A stretch of 64,000 nucleotides of DNA from Symbiodinium natans (Eukaryota; Sar; Dinophyceae; Suessiales; Symbiodiniaceae), in NCBI GenBank assembly GCA_905221605.1, contig CAJNDS010002124.1, positions 722,921-786,920 of the forward strand, in the 5' to 3' direction. This document shows, in pieces, positions 10,725-21,712 of the stretch. A model generated the notes under the pieces. It did no database searches. It had not been told where the DNA came from and worked only from the letters and a program-made list of their open reading frames with translations. A program made the position numbers and the translations under genes. Every line of letters begins with the position of its first letter. The stretch's first letter is position 1.

Positions 10725-10882
10725 GTAGGGTTTAGGCTTCCTTTCCACGGGTTTAGAGTTCGGGGTTCAGGGTTTAGGGTTAGGATTTAGGAGTTTAGGG
10801 TTCAGGGTTAGGGTTTAGGGTTTAGGGTTTCGGGTTTCGGGTTTAGCGTGTAGGGTTAGCGTGTAGGGTTTAAGGTTTTCAG

Positions 10883-10985
10883 GGGTTCGTGCAAGGAAGT
10901 CATCGAAGAGTTGGCGAAGTGGCAGGCCCTGGGTTGCATCGAACCACAGCAAACTCAGAGCTGGACTGTTGGGTGTGGAGGATAG
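10883..10985 (+). CDS. Candidate exon, hypothetical protein
   Basis: After ggttttcag the frame reads GSCKEVIEELAKWQALGCIE, PQQTQSWTVGCGG, then TAG before the next array. Amphipathic-helix composition with three cysteines. Not recognised. Confidence 0.45.
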
Positions 10986-11637
10986 GGGCAGGCTTAGGGT
11001 TTAGGGTTTAGGGTTTAAGGTTTATTTAGGGTTTAGGGTTTATAAGGTTTAGGGTTCAGGGCTTAGGGTTTAGGGGTTATAGCTTATATAGGATTATAGG
11101 ATGATATCGGATCGTTACTGCATCCGCATCAGAGGATACCCTATAATTCCCAAGCTTACCGCCTTGCTGCGTTTTCTCCTATGCCTCAGAGAGAGCGGAG
11201 CGGCTTTCCCAGACCCCCGCCCTTTGGTAAGGGTTGCTATTGAGGGCCGGGGGCTTAGGGCCCAGGGGATGGGGTCCCTCAACGGTACCCTTTTGCTAAG
11301 AAGAACATCACAACGCAAAACCCCAACTCCTGAACTAGTCAGGGGTTTCTGGCTGTGGCCCCATTTTAAAGAAGGGGTCCTGGCTTTAGGGGTGCAAAAC
11401 CCTAAGCCGAACCTAAGCCTAAATCCCAAAACACCAAACCCCGAACCCTGTTTAGGCGCACTTAGGGCTTACTCGAAGATGGTTTGGGTCTTCTGGTTAG
11501 GCTTGCCCCTAAACTCTAAGCCCTAAACCCTAAGCCCTAAACCCTAAGCCCTAGACTCTAAACCCTAAACCGCGGGTTGGGTTCGGGTCCAAGGCCCTAC
11601 ATGACGGCTTAGGCACAGCCCGACTTGTGTTTTTCAG

Positions 11638-11690
11638 AGTTTTACCTCGAACCTAGTTACGTACTCCCTGAGTCCCTGAGCCTTCAATGG
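11638..11690 (+). CDS. Candidate exon, hypothetical protein
   Basis: The strong acceptor cttgtgtttttcag is followed by FYLEPSYVLPESLSLQ, then a TTTAGGG block. Confidence 0.4.
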
Positions 11691-11804
11691 TTGAGGGTTT
11701 AGGGTTTAGGGTTTTGAGTTTTAGGGTTTACGGTTTAGGGTTTAGGGTTTAGGGCAAAGGTACTCTCAGCCCTAGGCCCTAACCCTTTCAAAATCCTCTG
11801 GCAG

Positions 11805-11867
11805 CGCGCGCTGCCCCACCTCTTCTACGTGGCCACCCGAGATCCAGGCGGCCCGGCCGTCTTCTGA
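11805..11867 (+). CDS. Candidate terminal exon
   Basis: After ctctggcag, in phase 0, reads RALPHLFYVATRDPGGPAVF and TGA. The stop lies in unique sequence (cttctgacacaaaaacc), not in an array, which favours a true C-terminus. Confidence 0.5.
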   Translation, partial: RALPHLFYVATRDPGGPAVF

Positions 11868-12116
11868 CACAAAAACCATCCCTAAACCCTAAGCCCTAAA
11901 CCTTAAACCCTAAACCCTAAACCCTAAACCCCTAAACCCTAAACCCCCAAACCCCCCCCCCCCCCCCAATCCCTCTCTGGGAGATCGAAGTGCTTCAGGG
12001 CTCTAGAAACCCTAAGGCTTGAGGCCTTGAGGGCCTTGGCACAAGGCCCTTAAACCCCTTCAGGCCTTAAGGGCCTTGGGCTCCAGGAATCTTTGAGAGG
12101 TTTAGGCTTTAGGGGG

Positions 12117-12216
12117 TAGGGGTTAGGGTTTAGGGTTTAGGGTTTAGGGTTTAGGGTTTAGGGTTTAGGGTTTAGGGTTTAGGGTTTAGGGTTTAGGGTT
12201 TAGGGTTTAGGGTTTA
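12117..12216 (+). repeat. TTTAGGG telomere-like array
   Basis: About 13 near-perfect G-rich units directly upstream of the acceptor of the next coding block. Confidence 0.92.
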
Positions 12217-12226
12217 GAGAATTCAG

Positions 12227-12360
12227 GAAGTCAAGCCCGGCCAGCTCCATCTAAGACCTTCTTTGGGGTTTCCTTACGAACTGAGGTCTCAAACACATGT
12301 CGTGAGTGGAAGTCCAGCGGCCAGCACGATTCGCTTTTGCAGATTTGTTTGGGCCCTAGC
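12227..12360 (+). CDS. Candidate exon, hypothetical protein
   Basis: Starts after agaattcag. About 45 codons open: EVKPGQLHLRPSLGFPYELR, SQTHVVSGSPAASTIRFCRF. The upstream array supplies the TTTAG-type intron end. Product not recognised. Confidence 0.5.
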
Positions 12361-12452
12361 CCGAAACCCTAAACCCTAAAACCCTAAAACCCTAAACCCT
12401 AAACCCTAAACCCTAAACCCTAAACCCTAACCCCCGGCTGCCTAGATTTAAT

Positions 12453-12530
12453 AGCCCTTCATTCTACGTGGCACCTGCACCCGTGCAGGCGGCGCTGATC
12501 CGGCGCGCGGTTCCCAGAAGCGAGCGTTAA
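12453..12530 (+). CDS. Candidate terminal exon
   Basis: Reads SPSFYVAPAPVQAALIRRAV, PRSER and TAA, with the stop in unique sequence. An acceptor inside the block (cacccgtgcag) would start the exon at 12,488. Confidence 0.45.
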   Translation, partial: SPSFYVAPAPVQAALIRRAVPRSER

Positions 12531-13005
12531 ATATGCTTGAGGGGTGGGGGACCGCATGAACCCTAAAAGGGTTTATGGCTCATACACCTCGATAGGAATT
12601 CTAGTATAGTGGTAGAGGGTATATGGCCCATATTTCGGGTTCTCTATAAACCCAAAAGGGTTTAGGGTTGCATTAGGGGGCAAAACCCTAAGTAGTCGCC
12701 GGGCTCTGCCGTCGTTACCCTTCAGCGGACGTTCATGTTCTTGCAAACGGGGCTAGGGCTTAGGGTTTAGGGTCTTGGGTTTAGGGTTTAGGTTCGGAAA
12801 GGCTTTTTAAGGGGGAATAGGGCTTAGGGCTCTATGGGGGTGAGGGTTAAGGGGTTTTAGGGTTTGCCCGTTCAAACTCAGACCCTAAACCCTCCAACCC
12901 CTAAACCCCTCAACCCGAAACCCCTAAACCCTAAACCCCTTAACCCCTTAAACCCCTAAACCCTATTAAAACCCGAAAGCCCTAAACCCAAAAGCCCGAA
13001 ACCAG

Positions 13006-13067
13006 AGGTGGGTCAACGCCGCGGCGCAGGAATGGTCACACCAGCACGGGGCCTGGGCGTCTCTTGC
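13006..13067 (+). CDS. Candidate exon, hypothetical protein
   Basis: After aaaccag reads RWVNAAAQEWSHQHGAWASL, running into the family F element that supplies the next TAG. Trp/His/Ala-rich. Confidence 0.45.
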
Positions 13068-13172
13068 TACTTAGTAGCTGGATGAGTACACTTTACACGT
13101 TTCGGCATACTATAATCCCCTATAGAACTGAAAAAGCGTACACATATTTTGTGGCCTATGAACTCAGTATGG
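13068..13172 (+). mobile_element. Family F dispersed element, copy 1
   Basis: tactta.tagctg.atgagtacac.ttacac and tataatccc(c)tatagaactgaaa match 31,408-31,510 closely. Only two copies seen, and the full boundaries are unclear. Confidence 0.5.
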
Positions 13173-13916
13173 GCTCAGGGAGCAATTTTTCGAGGATCTT
13201 AAGGGTAATTTGGGGGATTTTGAGGGATATGTTAGGGATTTTTAAGGATAGAACCGGGATGTACTAGGACATTTTCGGGATATGCTAGAGGTTTTCAGGG
13301 ATATAGGAAGGGTTTTAGGGATATATTTGGGATGTTTAAGGTTTAGGGGTTGTAGAGAGTTTGCTCCAAGGGTTCAGAGTTTAAGGTTTAGGCGTGAGGC
13401 TTTAGGGTTTTCATGCTTGGGCTCAGGTCTGTCAGAGGATTTGCTTAGGGTTTGGCATTCAGGTCTCTTAGTTTCAAAGATTTGCTTTAAGGTGTTGATT
13501 TTTCTGGCTTTCAGGGCTTTGGGTCCTAAGCTTTGCGCTCGCAGACCACATTTCAAGCCTCGAGATAAGATTCGTGGTTTAGGGCTTGGGAGGGCCAAAA
13601 ACACGGTACACAGCACTCAGCACCAAAGAGCCGCCAGCAATATGGGCAGTTTTCAAAGAGGGGCACCCCTTTTTTTCCCCAAATAGAATAGAATACCCTT
13701 TAAAGGACCCCCCAAAAGGGTACCCCCCACCCCCCCAAAACCGCAGACCAATGAGGCTTTCAATGGGGGAGGTACCTAGCGCTTTAGGGAACGTTGGCTG
13801 AAGTAGCCCATGGACCACACCCTGTTCTGATCTCCCCAAAAGTACGTACACATTTTGTTAATGTGCGTATACATATATGCATGTTCATAGAATATGCAAA
13901 TGCACGGAATTCAGTG

Positions 13917-13962
13917 ACCCTAAGCACTGAAACCCTAAGCACTGAAACCCTAAGCACTGAAA
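13917..13962 (-). repeat. Higher-order unit of the telomeric motif
   Basis: Three tandem copies of a 15-bp unit, accctaagcactgaa, that merges CCCTAA with GCACTGA. Confidence 0.8.
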
Positions 13963-14195
13963 CCCTAAACCTGAATTGCTAAACTCTAAAAACCCTAAAC
14001 CCTATAACACTTCAACCCCAAACCTAAAGTCCTAAACCCTCCAAGCCTTAAGACCTTCAAACCCTCAGCTTCGCAGCCTAAATCTAAAACCCTAACACCT
14101 GCAAATCCTCAATCCTAGCCCCTAAACCCTGAAACCCTCAAACTCTCAAGCCCTCGAACCCTAAACCCTGATAACCTAAACCGTCAAACCCTAAA

Positions 14196-14402
14196 CCCCA
14201 AACCCTTTAACCCTTAAACCCCTAAACCCCTAAACCCCTGAACCCCCAAACCCCTAAACCCCTAAACCCCAAACCCCTAAACCCCTGAACCCCCAAACCC
14301 CTAAACCCCTGAACCCCTAAACCCCTAAACCCCTAAACCCCTAAACCCCTAAACCCCTAAACCCCTGAACCCCTGAACCCCTGAACCCTACACCCCTAAA
14401 CC
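14196..14402 (-). repeat. CCCCTAAA octamer array
   Basis: About 200 bp made mostly of an 8-bp CCCCTAAA unit with CCCCTGAA variants. The unit length differs from the 7-bp blocks that follow it. Confidence 0.88.
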
Positions 14403-14460
14403 CCTAAACCCGAAACCCGAAACCCGAAACCCTAAACCCTAAACCCTAAACCCTCATAAA

Positions 14461-14532
14461 TTTGCGCTTCTTGACTTAAAGGATGCGAAGAGCGCTCTTC
14501 TGCCCTGTGCTGCCGGGAGCCGGGCGCCTGTG
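14461..14532 (+). CDS. Candidate exon with GTAGGG donor
   Basis: Frame FALLDLKDAKSALLPCAAGS, RAPV ends at cctgtg|gtagggtttaggg. The upstream border is a CCCTAAA block and no clear acceptor is visible. Good composition for a folded helix-containing segment. Confidence 0.45.
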
Positions 14533-14844
14533 GTAGGGTTTAGGGTTTAGGGTTTAGGGCTTAGGCTTTAGGGTTTAGGGTTGAGGGTTTAGGGTTTAGG
14601 GAGTTTAGGGAGTTTAGGGCTTAGAGTTTAGGGTTTAGGGTTTGAGGGCTTGAGGGTTCAGGGGTTAGAGGGGTTAGGGTTTAGGGTTTACGGAATAATT
14701 AGGGCTTATAGGCTTTGGGAGTTATCCAGTGTTTAGGGTTCATGAATCGGGGCCGTTGAAACCCCTCAACCCTAGCCCTAAACCCTAAACCCTAAACCCT
14801 AAACCCTAAACCCTAGACCCTAAACCCTAAACCCTAAACCCAAG

Positions 14845-14919
14845 CGTGTGTGGACCGATTCGCCAGTTCCCAGCACAGGTTTCGGCTCTCCGAACTCTGG
14901 GTTCTGCCTCGTCATGTGA
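14845..14919 (+). CDS. Candidate terminal exon
   Basis: Reads RVWTDSPVPSTGFGSPNSGF, CLVM and TGA in unique sequence. The acceptor would be the aag at the end of the telomeric block. Confidence 0.42.
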   Translation, partial: RVWTDSPVPSTGFGSPNSGFCLVM

Positions 14920-15406
14920 AGCAGGTTTCACTTTTCTGCTTTTGGTGAGTGTAGAAAAGGTTCATTTTTATTATTGGTGAGTGTATATACCTGGTGTCCT
15001 TTTGGGGGGCACAAGAAATGTTTTAAAAAAAAACCTACTTCATATCATGGTTTAAGGTGTAGGGTTTAGGGTTGAGGGTTGAAGGCTCAGGTTAGGCAAG
15101 ACATATTTTGGCAGCTGTTCAAAAGTTCCCAAAATGACCAAAGGGCTGGCTGAGGGCTGAGGGTTTAGGGTTTAGGGTTTAGGGTTTGACAATCATGTGA
15201 TTCGTGTATGCATGTTGCTTGGTGAAGGGACATCTTGGTGTCTCTGTCAGGGAGCCACCCAATCTGAGCAAAGGTGCGGTTCTCTTGCGGGGGGGGGGCG
15301 AGGCGGTTGGGCTCGACCTCCCTCAGCCCAAGCCCTGCACCCTAAAACTCAAAAAACTTAAACCCTAAAACTAAACCATAACACCCTAAACCCAAAACCC
15401 TAAGCC

Positions 15407-15541
15407 CGGTTCATTGTGACCCTGGGACAACAACCCAACCTCAATGGAGCCAAGGACAACACCTTCCGCGTGCGGCTCTTCCACGCTGCGGGCTGCTCAG
15501 CTGGCGTCTGTGTCTTCATTTCGGCGGCTTTGTCGTGTTTA
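15407..15541 (+). CDS. Candidate exon, about 44 codons
   Basis: One of the better single blocks: RFIVTLGQQPNLNGAKDNTF, RVRLFHAAGCSAGVCVFISA, then a telomere-like block. The beta-strand-like pattern with two Cys suggests a folded domain. No family recognised. Confidence 0.55.
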
Positions 15542-15690
15542 GGGCTTTGGGTTTCGGGTTTTGGGGGCTTAGAGTTTTAGGGTGTGAGGGTCTGAAGGTT
15601 TTGGGGTCTTAGGGTTTTAGGGTGTTAGGGTTTCAGGGTTTTAGGGTTTTTAGGCCTTATAGGGTTTAGGGTGTAGGGTTGCGCTGGCAG

Positions 15691-15783
15691 TGGAAGTTTG
15701 CCCAGGCGTTTTCTTGGCGCGTGGAAGTCGAGGCATGGTGGTTGGCTGCACGGGTTGTGGCGCACGAATTCGAAGCAACTCGG
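15691..15783 (+). CDS. Candidate exon, hypothetical protein
   Basis: After tgcgctggcag reads WKFAQAFSWRVEVEAWWLAA, RVVAHEFEATRK. A second frame is open to a TAA (ALAVEVCPGVFLARGSRG...), so the frame is a preference based on the acceptor. Confidence 0.45.
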
Positions 15784-16711
15784 AAATCTAAACCCCAAAC
15801 CCTACACCCTTTTGACCCTATAAACCCTCTAAACCCTACAAACCCTGTAACCCTATAAACCCTGTGAACTCTATAAAGCCTATAAAGCCTACAAACCCTC
15901 TAAACCCTGGACACCCTAAACCCTATACCCCTGGCCCTCTAAACCTTAAACCCTAAACTTGTGGCCGCAAGCCAAGTTGCAGGTTTGTCCCCCAGTTTGT
16001 GGCGTTTTGTAGGGTTTAGGGCTAGGGTTGAGGGGTAGAGGGTCCTGCTGCTTCGTGGCATCGAAGGTGCTGGCAAGTGGCTAGCCTCCCGATCCTTCGT
16101 TTTCTTGTTCAGGGTTTAGGGTTTTGGGCTAGGGTTTAGGATCTAAGGGTTGGGGGTTAGCCCTGAACCCTGGACCTTAAACCCACAACCCAAAACCCTA
16201 AACCCTAGAGCCTAAACCCTCGACCCTAAACCCTCGACCCTAAACCCTAAACCCTAAACCCTAAACCCCAAACCCCTAGACCCAGGCCTGCCGTTGGGTA
16301 AGTAGGAGGGGTGGCCTGAGGTTCTCGCGGGTTGCATCCCGGTCGTGCTCCTTTTCCCTGGAGGGGGATGGTGCGCCTCTCCTTGCCACTCAGAAAACAG
16401 GGCTAGGGTTTAGGGTTCTGGGTTCAGGGTTCAGGGTTTAGGCTTTAGGGTTTACTGTTTAGGGTGTTTCAAGCTGAAGCTTAAAACCTAGGGTTCAGTG
16501 TTCAGGGTTTTGGGTTTCGGGCTCTCCGTGTTTAGCGTTCTATAGGAGAGTAATTGAAACAAGAAAGGCCAGCCCTTCTTCTGCTAGGTTAAGCCGGGGG
16601 GGAGGGGGGGGAAAAGTCTCTAAAACATGCCCTACACCCCAAACTATAAACTTTCTCTAAACCTCAGCCCAAAACCCTGACCACCTCCCCCCCCCCCCCC
16701 CCCCCCCTCCC

Positions 16712-16795
16712 CATGTGCTTGTGGAGGTACCGGGTGAATGGGCCACCAGCCGACAGGAGCGTTCCCTTTCCAGGCTCCGCTGGGTCCAGATTCTT
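16712..16795 (+). CDS. Candidate exon after poly-C tract
   Basis: Directly follows a tract of about 25 C. Reads HVLVEVPGEWATSRQERSLS, RLRWVQIL. No clear acceptor is visible because the upstream base run is C only. Confidence 0.42.
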
Positions 16796-16959
16796 CAAAC
16801 CCTAACTGGGTTTTGGAGTACTATACTTTAATACTTGTTTTTTGGTTCTGGGTTCCTATTCTAGCTACTTATACCTAAAAAGTGTATACTTGTTTTCCAG
16901 GGTCTACTCCGAAGCTAAGCTAAGCCAGAAACCCTGAGCCCTAAACCCGGAACTTTCCC

Positions 16960-17358
16960 AACACCCCCCCCCTCCACGGCAAAAGAAACAAAACCGAAAG
17001 TAATAGTTAACGCGAATAATCATAATAATCAGAAGCATCAGAAAATGACAAATTCAACAGTCATGTGTCATGGTTGTTGCTTTCGTTCTCTTTCGAACGT
17101 CATTTTTTCCTTTCGCTCCCCCGCAGAGAAAAACGAAAATGATATGTACACATATAAGAATTGTCACGAATAGTAACAGCAAGTTTGTTCAGCTCCGTCC
17201 AGCTGGCCGTTCATCTTCTTTGGCTTGCAGGGTGCGCCAGTGTGCGGATAGGTCAGACCATAAAAAATCTAACAAGTATGATGACGAGATAGCACAAGCC
17301 CATCATGTTGAGGGTTCAAAGTGCGAGGCTAGGGGGTGGTGGAGTTGAGGGTGACATC
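16960..17358. other. Unique stretch without telomeric motif
   Basis: About 400 bp, AT-richer than its surroundings, with no heptamer repeats. A 92-codon plus-strand frame (17,070-17,348) contains a cgctcccccgcag acceptor-like site. Neither frame nor composition is convincing. Could be intergenic. Confidence 0.35.
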
Positions 17359-17641
17359 CTAAACCCTAAACCCTAAACCCTAAACCCTAAACCCTAAACC
17401 CTAAACCCTAAGCCCTAAGCCCTAAGCCCTAAAACCAGAACCGATTGTCCGGGCTGCTGACTGGCTTTGGAGACACTGAGGGTTCTAAGTTAAGGCTCCG
17501 GCTTTTGATGCCTTGTAGCATCCCTGATATTTCTAGGGAGCCATGAATACTGAACCAGAAGAGTGCACCCCTCTATACCCCCCCCCCCCCCCCCAAGTCC
17601 CCCCCTTAATTACCCTTCATGAGGCTTAGTTTTCCCTAAAT

Positions 17642-17834
17642 AGCCTTAATTGTGGGGGGGAACCTCGGACAGGGAGCAGTATCGAGGGTAGTAGGGGAAC
17701 CCATGGCAGAAGTGTGCGCCCCCTGGCTCTCCTGGAAGGTCGCGTAGATTGGCATGGCTTCGTGGTGGAGCTGCCCTTCGATCCGGCTAAGCAGGCGCCT
17801 TCCAAATGCCCTGTATCCATTTTGGCACAAGAAG
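17642..17834 (+). CDS. Candidate exon, about 60 codons, ATG-less
   Basis: Open from about 17,642: GTHGRSVRPLALLEGRVDWH, GFVVELPFDPAKQAPSKCPV, SILAQE, then gtccctaaaccc. The C-terminal coding part overlaps a sequence 18/21 identical to the dinoflagellate spliced leader (see findings). The two minus-strand frames here look less protein-like. Confidence 0.5.
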
Positions 17835-18127
17835 TCCCTAAACCCTAAACCCTAAACCCTAAACCCTAAACCCTAAGTCCTAACATGAGAGTCCTATTAT
17901 ATAAGGCACGTAGAGGGCTTAGAAAGACTGGCACCTCCAACTCCAGCCTCCTGAATCCCTTTATCCCGTACTCCCTCGCTTAAGGCAACTTTCAACCTTA
18001 ATTGCTCCCTAAACCCTGAAGCCCGAAACCCTAATTCCCAAACCCGACACCCGACACGCCGTGAGGGCCTACGCTCCTGGGCCACCCAGCTGGTTCCACA
18101 GCTCCTGAGGCAGCGGAGGGCTTGTGA

Positions 18128-18234
18128 GCTAGGGTTTAGGGTTTAGGGTTTAGGGTTTAGGGTTTAGGGTTTAGGGTTTAGGGTTTAGGGTTTAGGGTTT
18201 AGGGTTTAGGGTTTAGGGTTTAGGGTTTAGGGTC
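18128..18234 (+). repeat. TTTAGGG telomere-like array
   Basis: About 15 perfect units immediately after a coding-like block (18,060-18,127, REGLRSWATQLVPQLLRQRR). Confidence 0.92.
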
Positions 18235-18639
18235 TTCAGGGCTTAGACAGGGTTATAGGGTGTCATAGCTTAGGGTTGAGGGTTCAGGTTAGGGGTTCAT
18301 AGATACCCTACAGTTCGTGGGGTTAAGGTTTTTTGGGGCTGACAGGGCTTATACGGAGAAGCCCTGAAATCTACACCCTGCGAAAGCCTCCAACTCCAAA
18401 AGTTTAGGGTTTAGGGGCTTAGAGATTGGGGCAGCTCAGAGGAGTCTCCTGCTTCGAACAACCCTAAGTGCCCTAAGCTCTAGCCCCCGAATTTTGGATT
18501 CCTTGGCAGGTTCTATGTCTGTTGCTTCTGGTTCCCAATTGGTCCCGGATTGGTCCCCAAGTGGTCCCGGATTGGTCGGACGGGCCAGATGTCGTAACTG
18601 TAACTCTACGCCCCAAACCCGAAGCCCCAAACCCTAAAC

Positions 18640-18960
18640 ACCCTAAACAACCCGAAGCCCCAGCGCTAAACCTATAACCACCCTAAATGCCCTAAACTTT
18701 ATCGAAGCCCCAAACTCAAAATCACTAAACCCCAAATACCCCAATCTCGAGACCCGAAACCCTTAAACCCGAAACCGCACATGCCCTAAATACCCTAAAT
18801 ACTCTAAATACCCAAAAAACCTAAATACCCCAAGTACCCTACATACTCAAAGTACCCTAAGTACCCTAAACCTTAAATACGCTAAACAAACACACCAAAC
18901 CCTAGCCACCTTAAGTACCCTAAACCCCAAACCCCAAACCCTAAACCCTAAACCCTAAAC
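18640..18960 (-). repeat. Degenerate CCCTAAAT(A) block
   Basis: About 300 bp of decayed C-rich units, many of the form ccctaaata. No gene seen. Confidence 0.75.
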
Positions 18961-18963
18961 CCC

Positions 18964-19085
18964 TGGGGAGCAGGTTGAGTTCTACTGACATCCGCGAGCG
19001 GCAGCAGCGACTCTCTGATGCTGCCGGGTCCACGGAGGGCAAAGGAGTTTCTAGGACCCAGAGTGGGCCCTTGTTCAATTTTTGG
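18964..19085 (+). CDS. Candidate exon, hydrophilic
   Basis: Reads GSRLSSTDIRERQQRLSDAA, GSTEGKGVSRTQSGPLFNF, ending at a TTTAGGG array. Ser/Arg/Gln-rich, probably disordered. Confidence 0.45.
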
Positions 19086-19617
19086 GGGGTTTAGGGTTTA
19101 GGGTTTAGGGTTTAGGGTTTAGGGTTTAGGGTTTAGGGTTTAGGGTTTAGGGTTTAGAGCTACCAGAACGGAACGGAGTAGGCCGTTCTTCCTTTTTGTT
19201 TGCGACTTTTTTTTTTTTTTTTTTTTTTTTTGGGGGGGGGGGGGGCAGGGGGGGTTTAGGGTCCCTTCTTATTAATCCCTTCAAGCCGATACCCACATCA
19301 TTGCACCCCAAGGCTCTTATATAGCAGAGCTCTACTTAGAACTTAGGCCCCCCCAAAAAATTAACAATAAAGCAATAAATCAACAAATCCTAAACCCTAA
19401 GCCCTAAACGGCTGAGGCCTAGTGAGGGTTGATAGGCTTGGCTTGGCTTCCGTGCGATTCGGGCTCTGGGGGATCTAGAGTCGAAGCGGTGGAATGGCAA
19501 GGTTTACGGCCAAACCCTAAACCCTAAACCCTAAACCCTAAACCCTATAGTGTTTAGGCCCAAACCTCACCCCAAACCATCAACCCCTGTCCCCGAAGAG
19601 CTTAGAACCGGACTCGG

Positions 19618-19667
19618 GTTTGGGGTTTTGGGGTTTTGGGGTTTTGGGGTTTTGGGGTTTTGGGGTT
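19618..19667 (+). repeat. TTTTGGGG octamer array
   Basis: Six near-perfect GGGGTTTT units, the ciliate (Oxytricha/Euplotes) telomere unit, embedded in a TTTAGGG context. Probably a local variant expansion. Confidence 0.85.
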
Positions 19668-20030
19668 TAGGGTTTAGGGTTTAAGGTTTAGGGTGGTGTT
19701 AGGGTTCTAGGGGGCCTTCCAGAGCTTCAAAAGGCCCCTGGAATGCGCAGCAAATGATAAACAGGGTTTTGGAATCCTTTCACTTGGATCCCTATATTCC
19801 AAGGCCATAATCGAAACCCATCAAGTGGTGTAAGGTTTCAGGTCTAGGGGTTTCGGGCTTTAGGGACCCTTGCTAAATCGCATATCGTTTCAATCAACCC
19901 CCCAAACCCTTCGAGTTTACGCTTTTACACCCTAAACCCTAAACCCTAAACCCTAAACCCTAAACCCTAAACCCTAAACCCTAAACCCTAAACCCTAAAC
20001 CCTTCGGGTTTACGGTTTTACGGTTTGGGG

Positions 20031-20116
20031 TTGACAAGGTGCCCTTGCTGCGCTATGACTTCCAGGGCACACAGCCAGTCGACTGCTCAGAGGGAAATGG
20101 ATGTCCGAAATTTGAC
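20031..20116 (+). CDS. Candidate exon, hypothetical protein
   Basis: Reads VDKVPLLRYDFQGTQPVDCS, EGNGCPKFD between two telomere-like blocks. Two Cys eight residues apart (CSEGNGC) hint at a disulfide or metal loop. Not recognised. Confidence 0.5.
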
Positions 20117-20420
20117 CCTAAACCCTCATCCCTAAACCCTTATGAGGTTTAGGGTTCGGTTTGGGGTTTAGGAATCAGGGCTTCGGGTTTTAGATGTACT
20201 CGGGGGGGGGGGGGGGGGATCTGACAACAGGATGAATTGTAGTATTTTGGCGAAGGCTCAGGCAACTTGTTAGTAGCAGCCCTAAACCCTAAACCCTAAA
20301 CCCCCCTAAACACCCTGAGCCCAAAGCCCTAAGCCCCAAACCCTAAACCCTAAACCCTAAATCCTAAACCCCCAAACCCTAAACCCTAAACCCTAAACCC
20401 TAAACCCTAAACCCTATCAG

Positions 20421-20510
20421 GATGCCTTCACCGCATTGCTGGATGCCCTGGCCACGCGCCCGCGCCGGGCGCCCGCAGCCTGGCCAAAGGAGACGGTAGA
20501 GCCGCCTTAG
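20421..20510 (+). CDS. Candidate terminal exon
   Basis: The acceptor tatcag is followed in phase 0 by DAFTALLDALATRPRRAPAA, WPKETVEPP and TAG. The stop lies in unique GC-rich sequence, so a true C-terminus is likely. Note gagtaggg just downstream. Confidence 0.52.
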   Translation, partial: DAFTALLDALATRPRRAPAAWPKETVEPP

Positions 20511-20531
20511 GTGTCGAGTAGGGTTTAGGGT

Positions 20532-20563
<32 letters not shown>

Positions 20564-20804
20564 GGTTTAGGGTTTAGGGTTTAGAGTTTAGGGTTTAGGG
20601 TTTAGAAGGGCTTGGGGCAATCCCTAAACCCTCAAACTCTAGGATCCCTGAGCCCTCCCTAAACCCTACTAGACAACCCTCAACCCTAGACCCTGGCCTA
20701 GTGCGGACGAGCCAGCCATGTGACAGGAACTCTGCGTACGGCTGCGTAACCGGTTTAGGGTTTAGGGCTTAAGGTTTAAGGTTTAGGGTTTAGAGTCTAG
20801 GGTT

Positions 20805-20882
20805 GCGACTAAGGCTCAACTCGAGGCCACCTCCCTCTCCCTAGCACCCCACTCGGTTCCTTCTGAGACCTCAAAGCCTTGA
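20805..20882 (+). CDS. Candidate terminal exon
   Basis: Reads ATKAQLEATSLSLAPHSVPS, ETSKP and TGA. The preceding exon candidate at 20,701-20,753 reads VRTSQPCDRNSAYGCVTG. Confidence 0.42.
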   Translation, partial: ATKAQLEATSLSLAPHSVPSETSKP

Positions 20883-21044
20883 CCCTCGACACCCTAGGCC
20901 CTGAACCCGAAACCCTAACCTCCCTAAACCCTCAACCCTAAATCCTAAACCCGAAACCCTACAAACCCACCCCAAACCCTAAACCCCAAACCCTAAACGC
21001 TAAACCTTCAATCCCTACGCCCTAAGACCCCGAAGCCCTTGCAG

Positions 21045-21130
21045 CCAAGGATGTGATGGACTGCTTCGACCCCAGGCGCGTCCTCCACGACCAAGCCCAT
21101 CAGGGCCTGAGACCCAAAGCAGCCCTCTGC
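21045..21130 (+). CDS. Candidate exon, hypothetical protein
   Basis: The acceptor agcccttgcag precedes AKDVMDCFDPRRVLHDQAHQ, GLRPKAALC, then a degenerate array. Protein-like composition. Not recognised. Confidence 0.5.
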
Positions 21131-21283
21131 AACCCGAAACCCTAAACAGCCCCTAAGCCCGAAACCCTCGGCCCTAAACAACCCTAAGCAGCCCTAGGCC
21201 CTAAACCCTAAACAGCCCTAAGCAACCCTAAACAGTCCTAAGCAACCCTAAGCCATAAGATTTAAACTCTGACTCCTTATCAG

Positions 21284-21330
21284 GGTGTGGCTACAAGTCC
21301 CCCGGGCAATCTGGACGAACACCTAGGACC
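21284..21330 (+). CDS. Candidate exon fused to family E element
   Basis: After actccttatcag reads GVATSPPGNLDEHLG, then merges with an element related to family E (21,325-21,447, ending gggaccatgtaacgtccc). Confidence 0.38.
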
Positions 21331-21658
21331 CCCTAAGTGCTAGAATCTAAGGGAAAATTACGTGGTACGGTTTTGAAGTAATCGGGTGTAGAAGGGGTCC
21401 CCAGTCAACGGCCCTGGCTAAGGGACCATGTAACGTCCCTAAGATGCAAACAATGGACTTCCCAAACCCTAAGCCTAAAGCTTCCTGAACCATAAACCCC
21501 AAACTTCCTAAACCCTGTAAACCTAAAACTTCCTGAACCCGAAACTTCCTGAACCCTAAACCCTAAACCCTAAACCCTAAACCCTAAACTTCCTAAACCC
21601 TGTATACTTGCTCAGTCCCAGTTTTCGCCAAACTAAGCCCTCAAGCAGGCAGCGGTTC

Positions 21659-21712
21659 GCTACTCATCTCAGTCTCTCCGGAGCCACTCAGAGCGCGCGC
21701 GAGGCGGGGCTT
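21659..21712 (+). CDS. Candidate exon, Ser/Arg-rich
   Basis: After ctcaagcag reads AAVRYSSQSLRSHSERARGG. An RS-like low-complexity segment. Confidence 0.42.
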
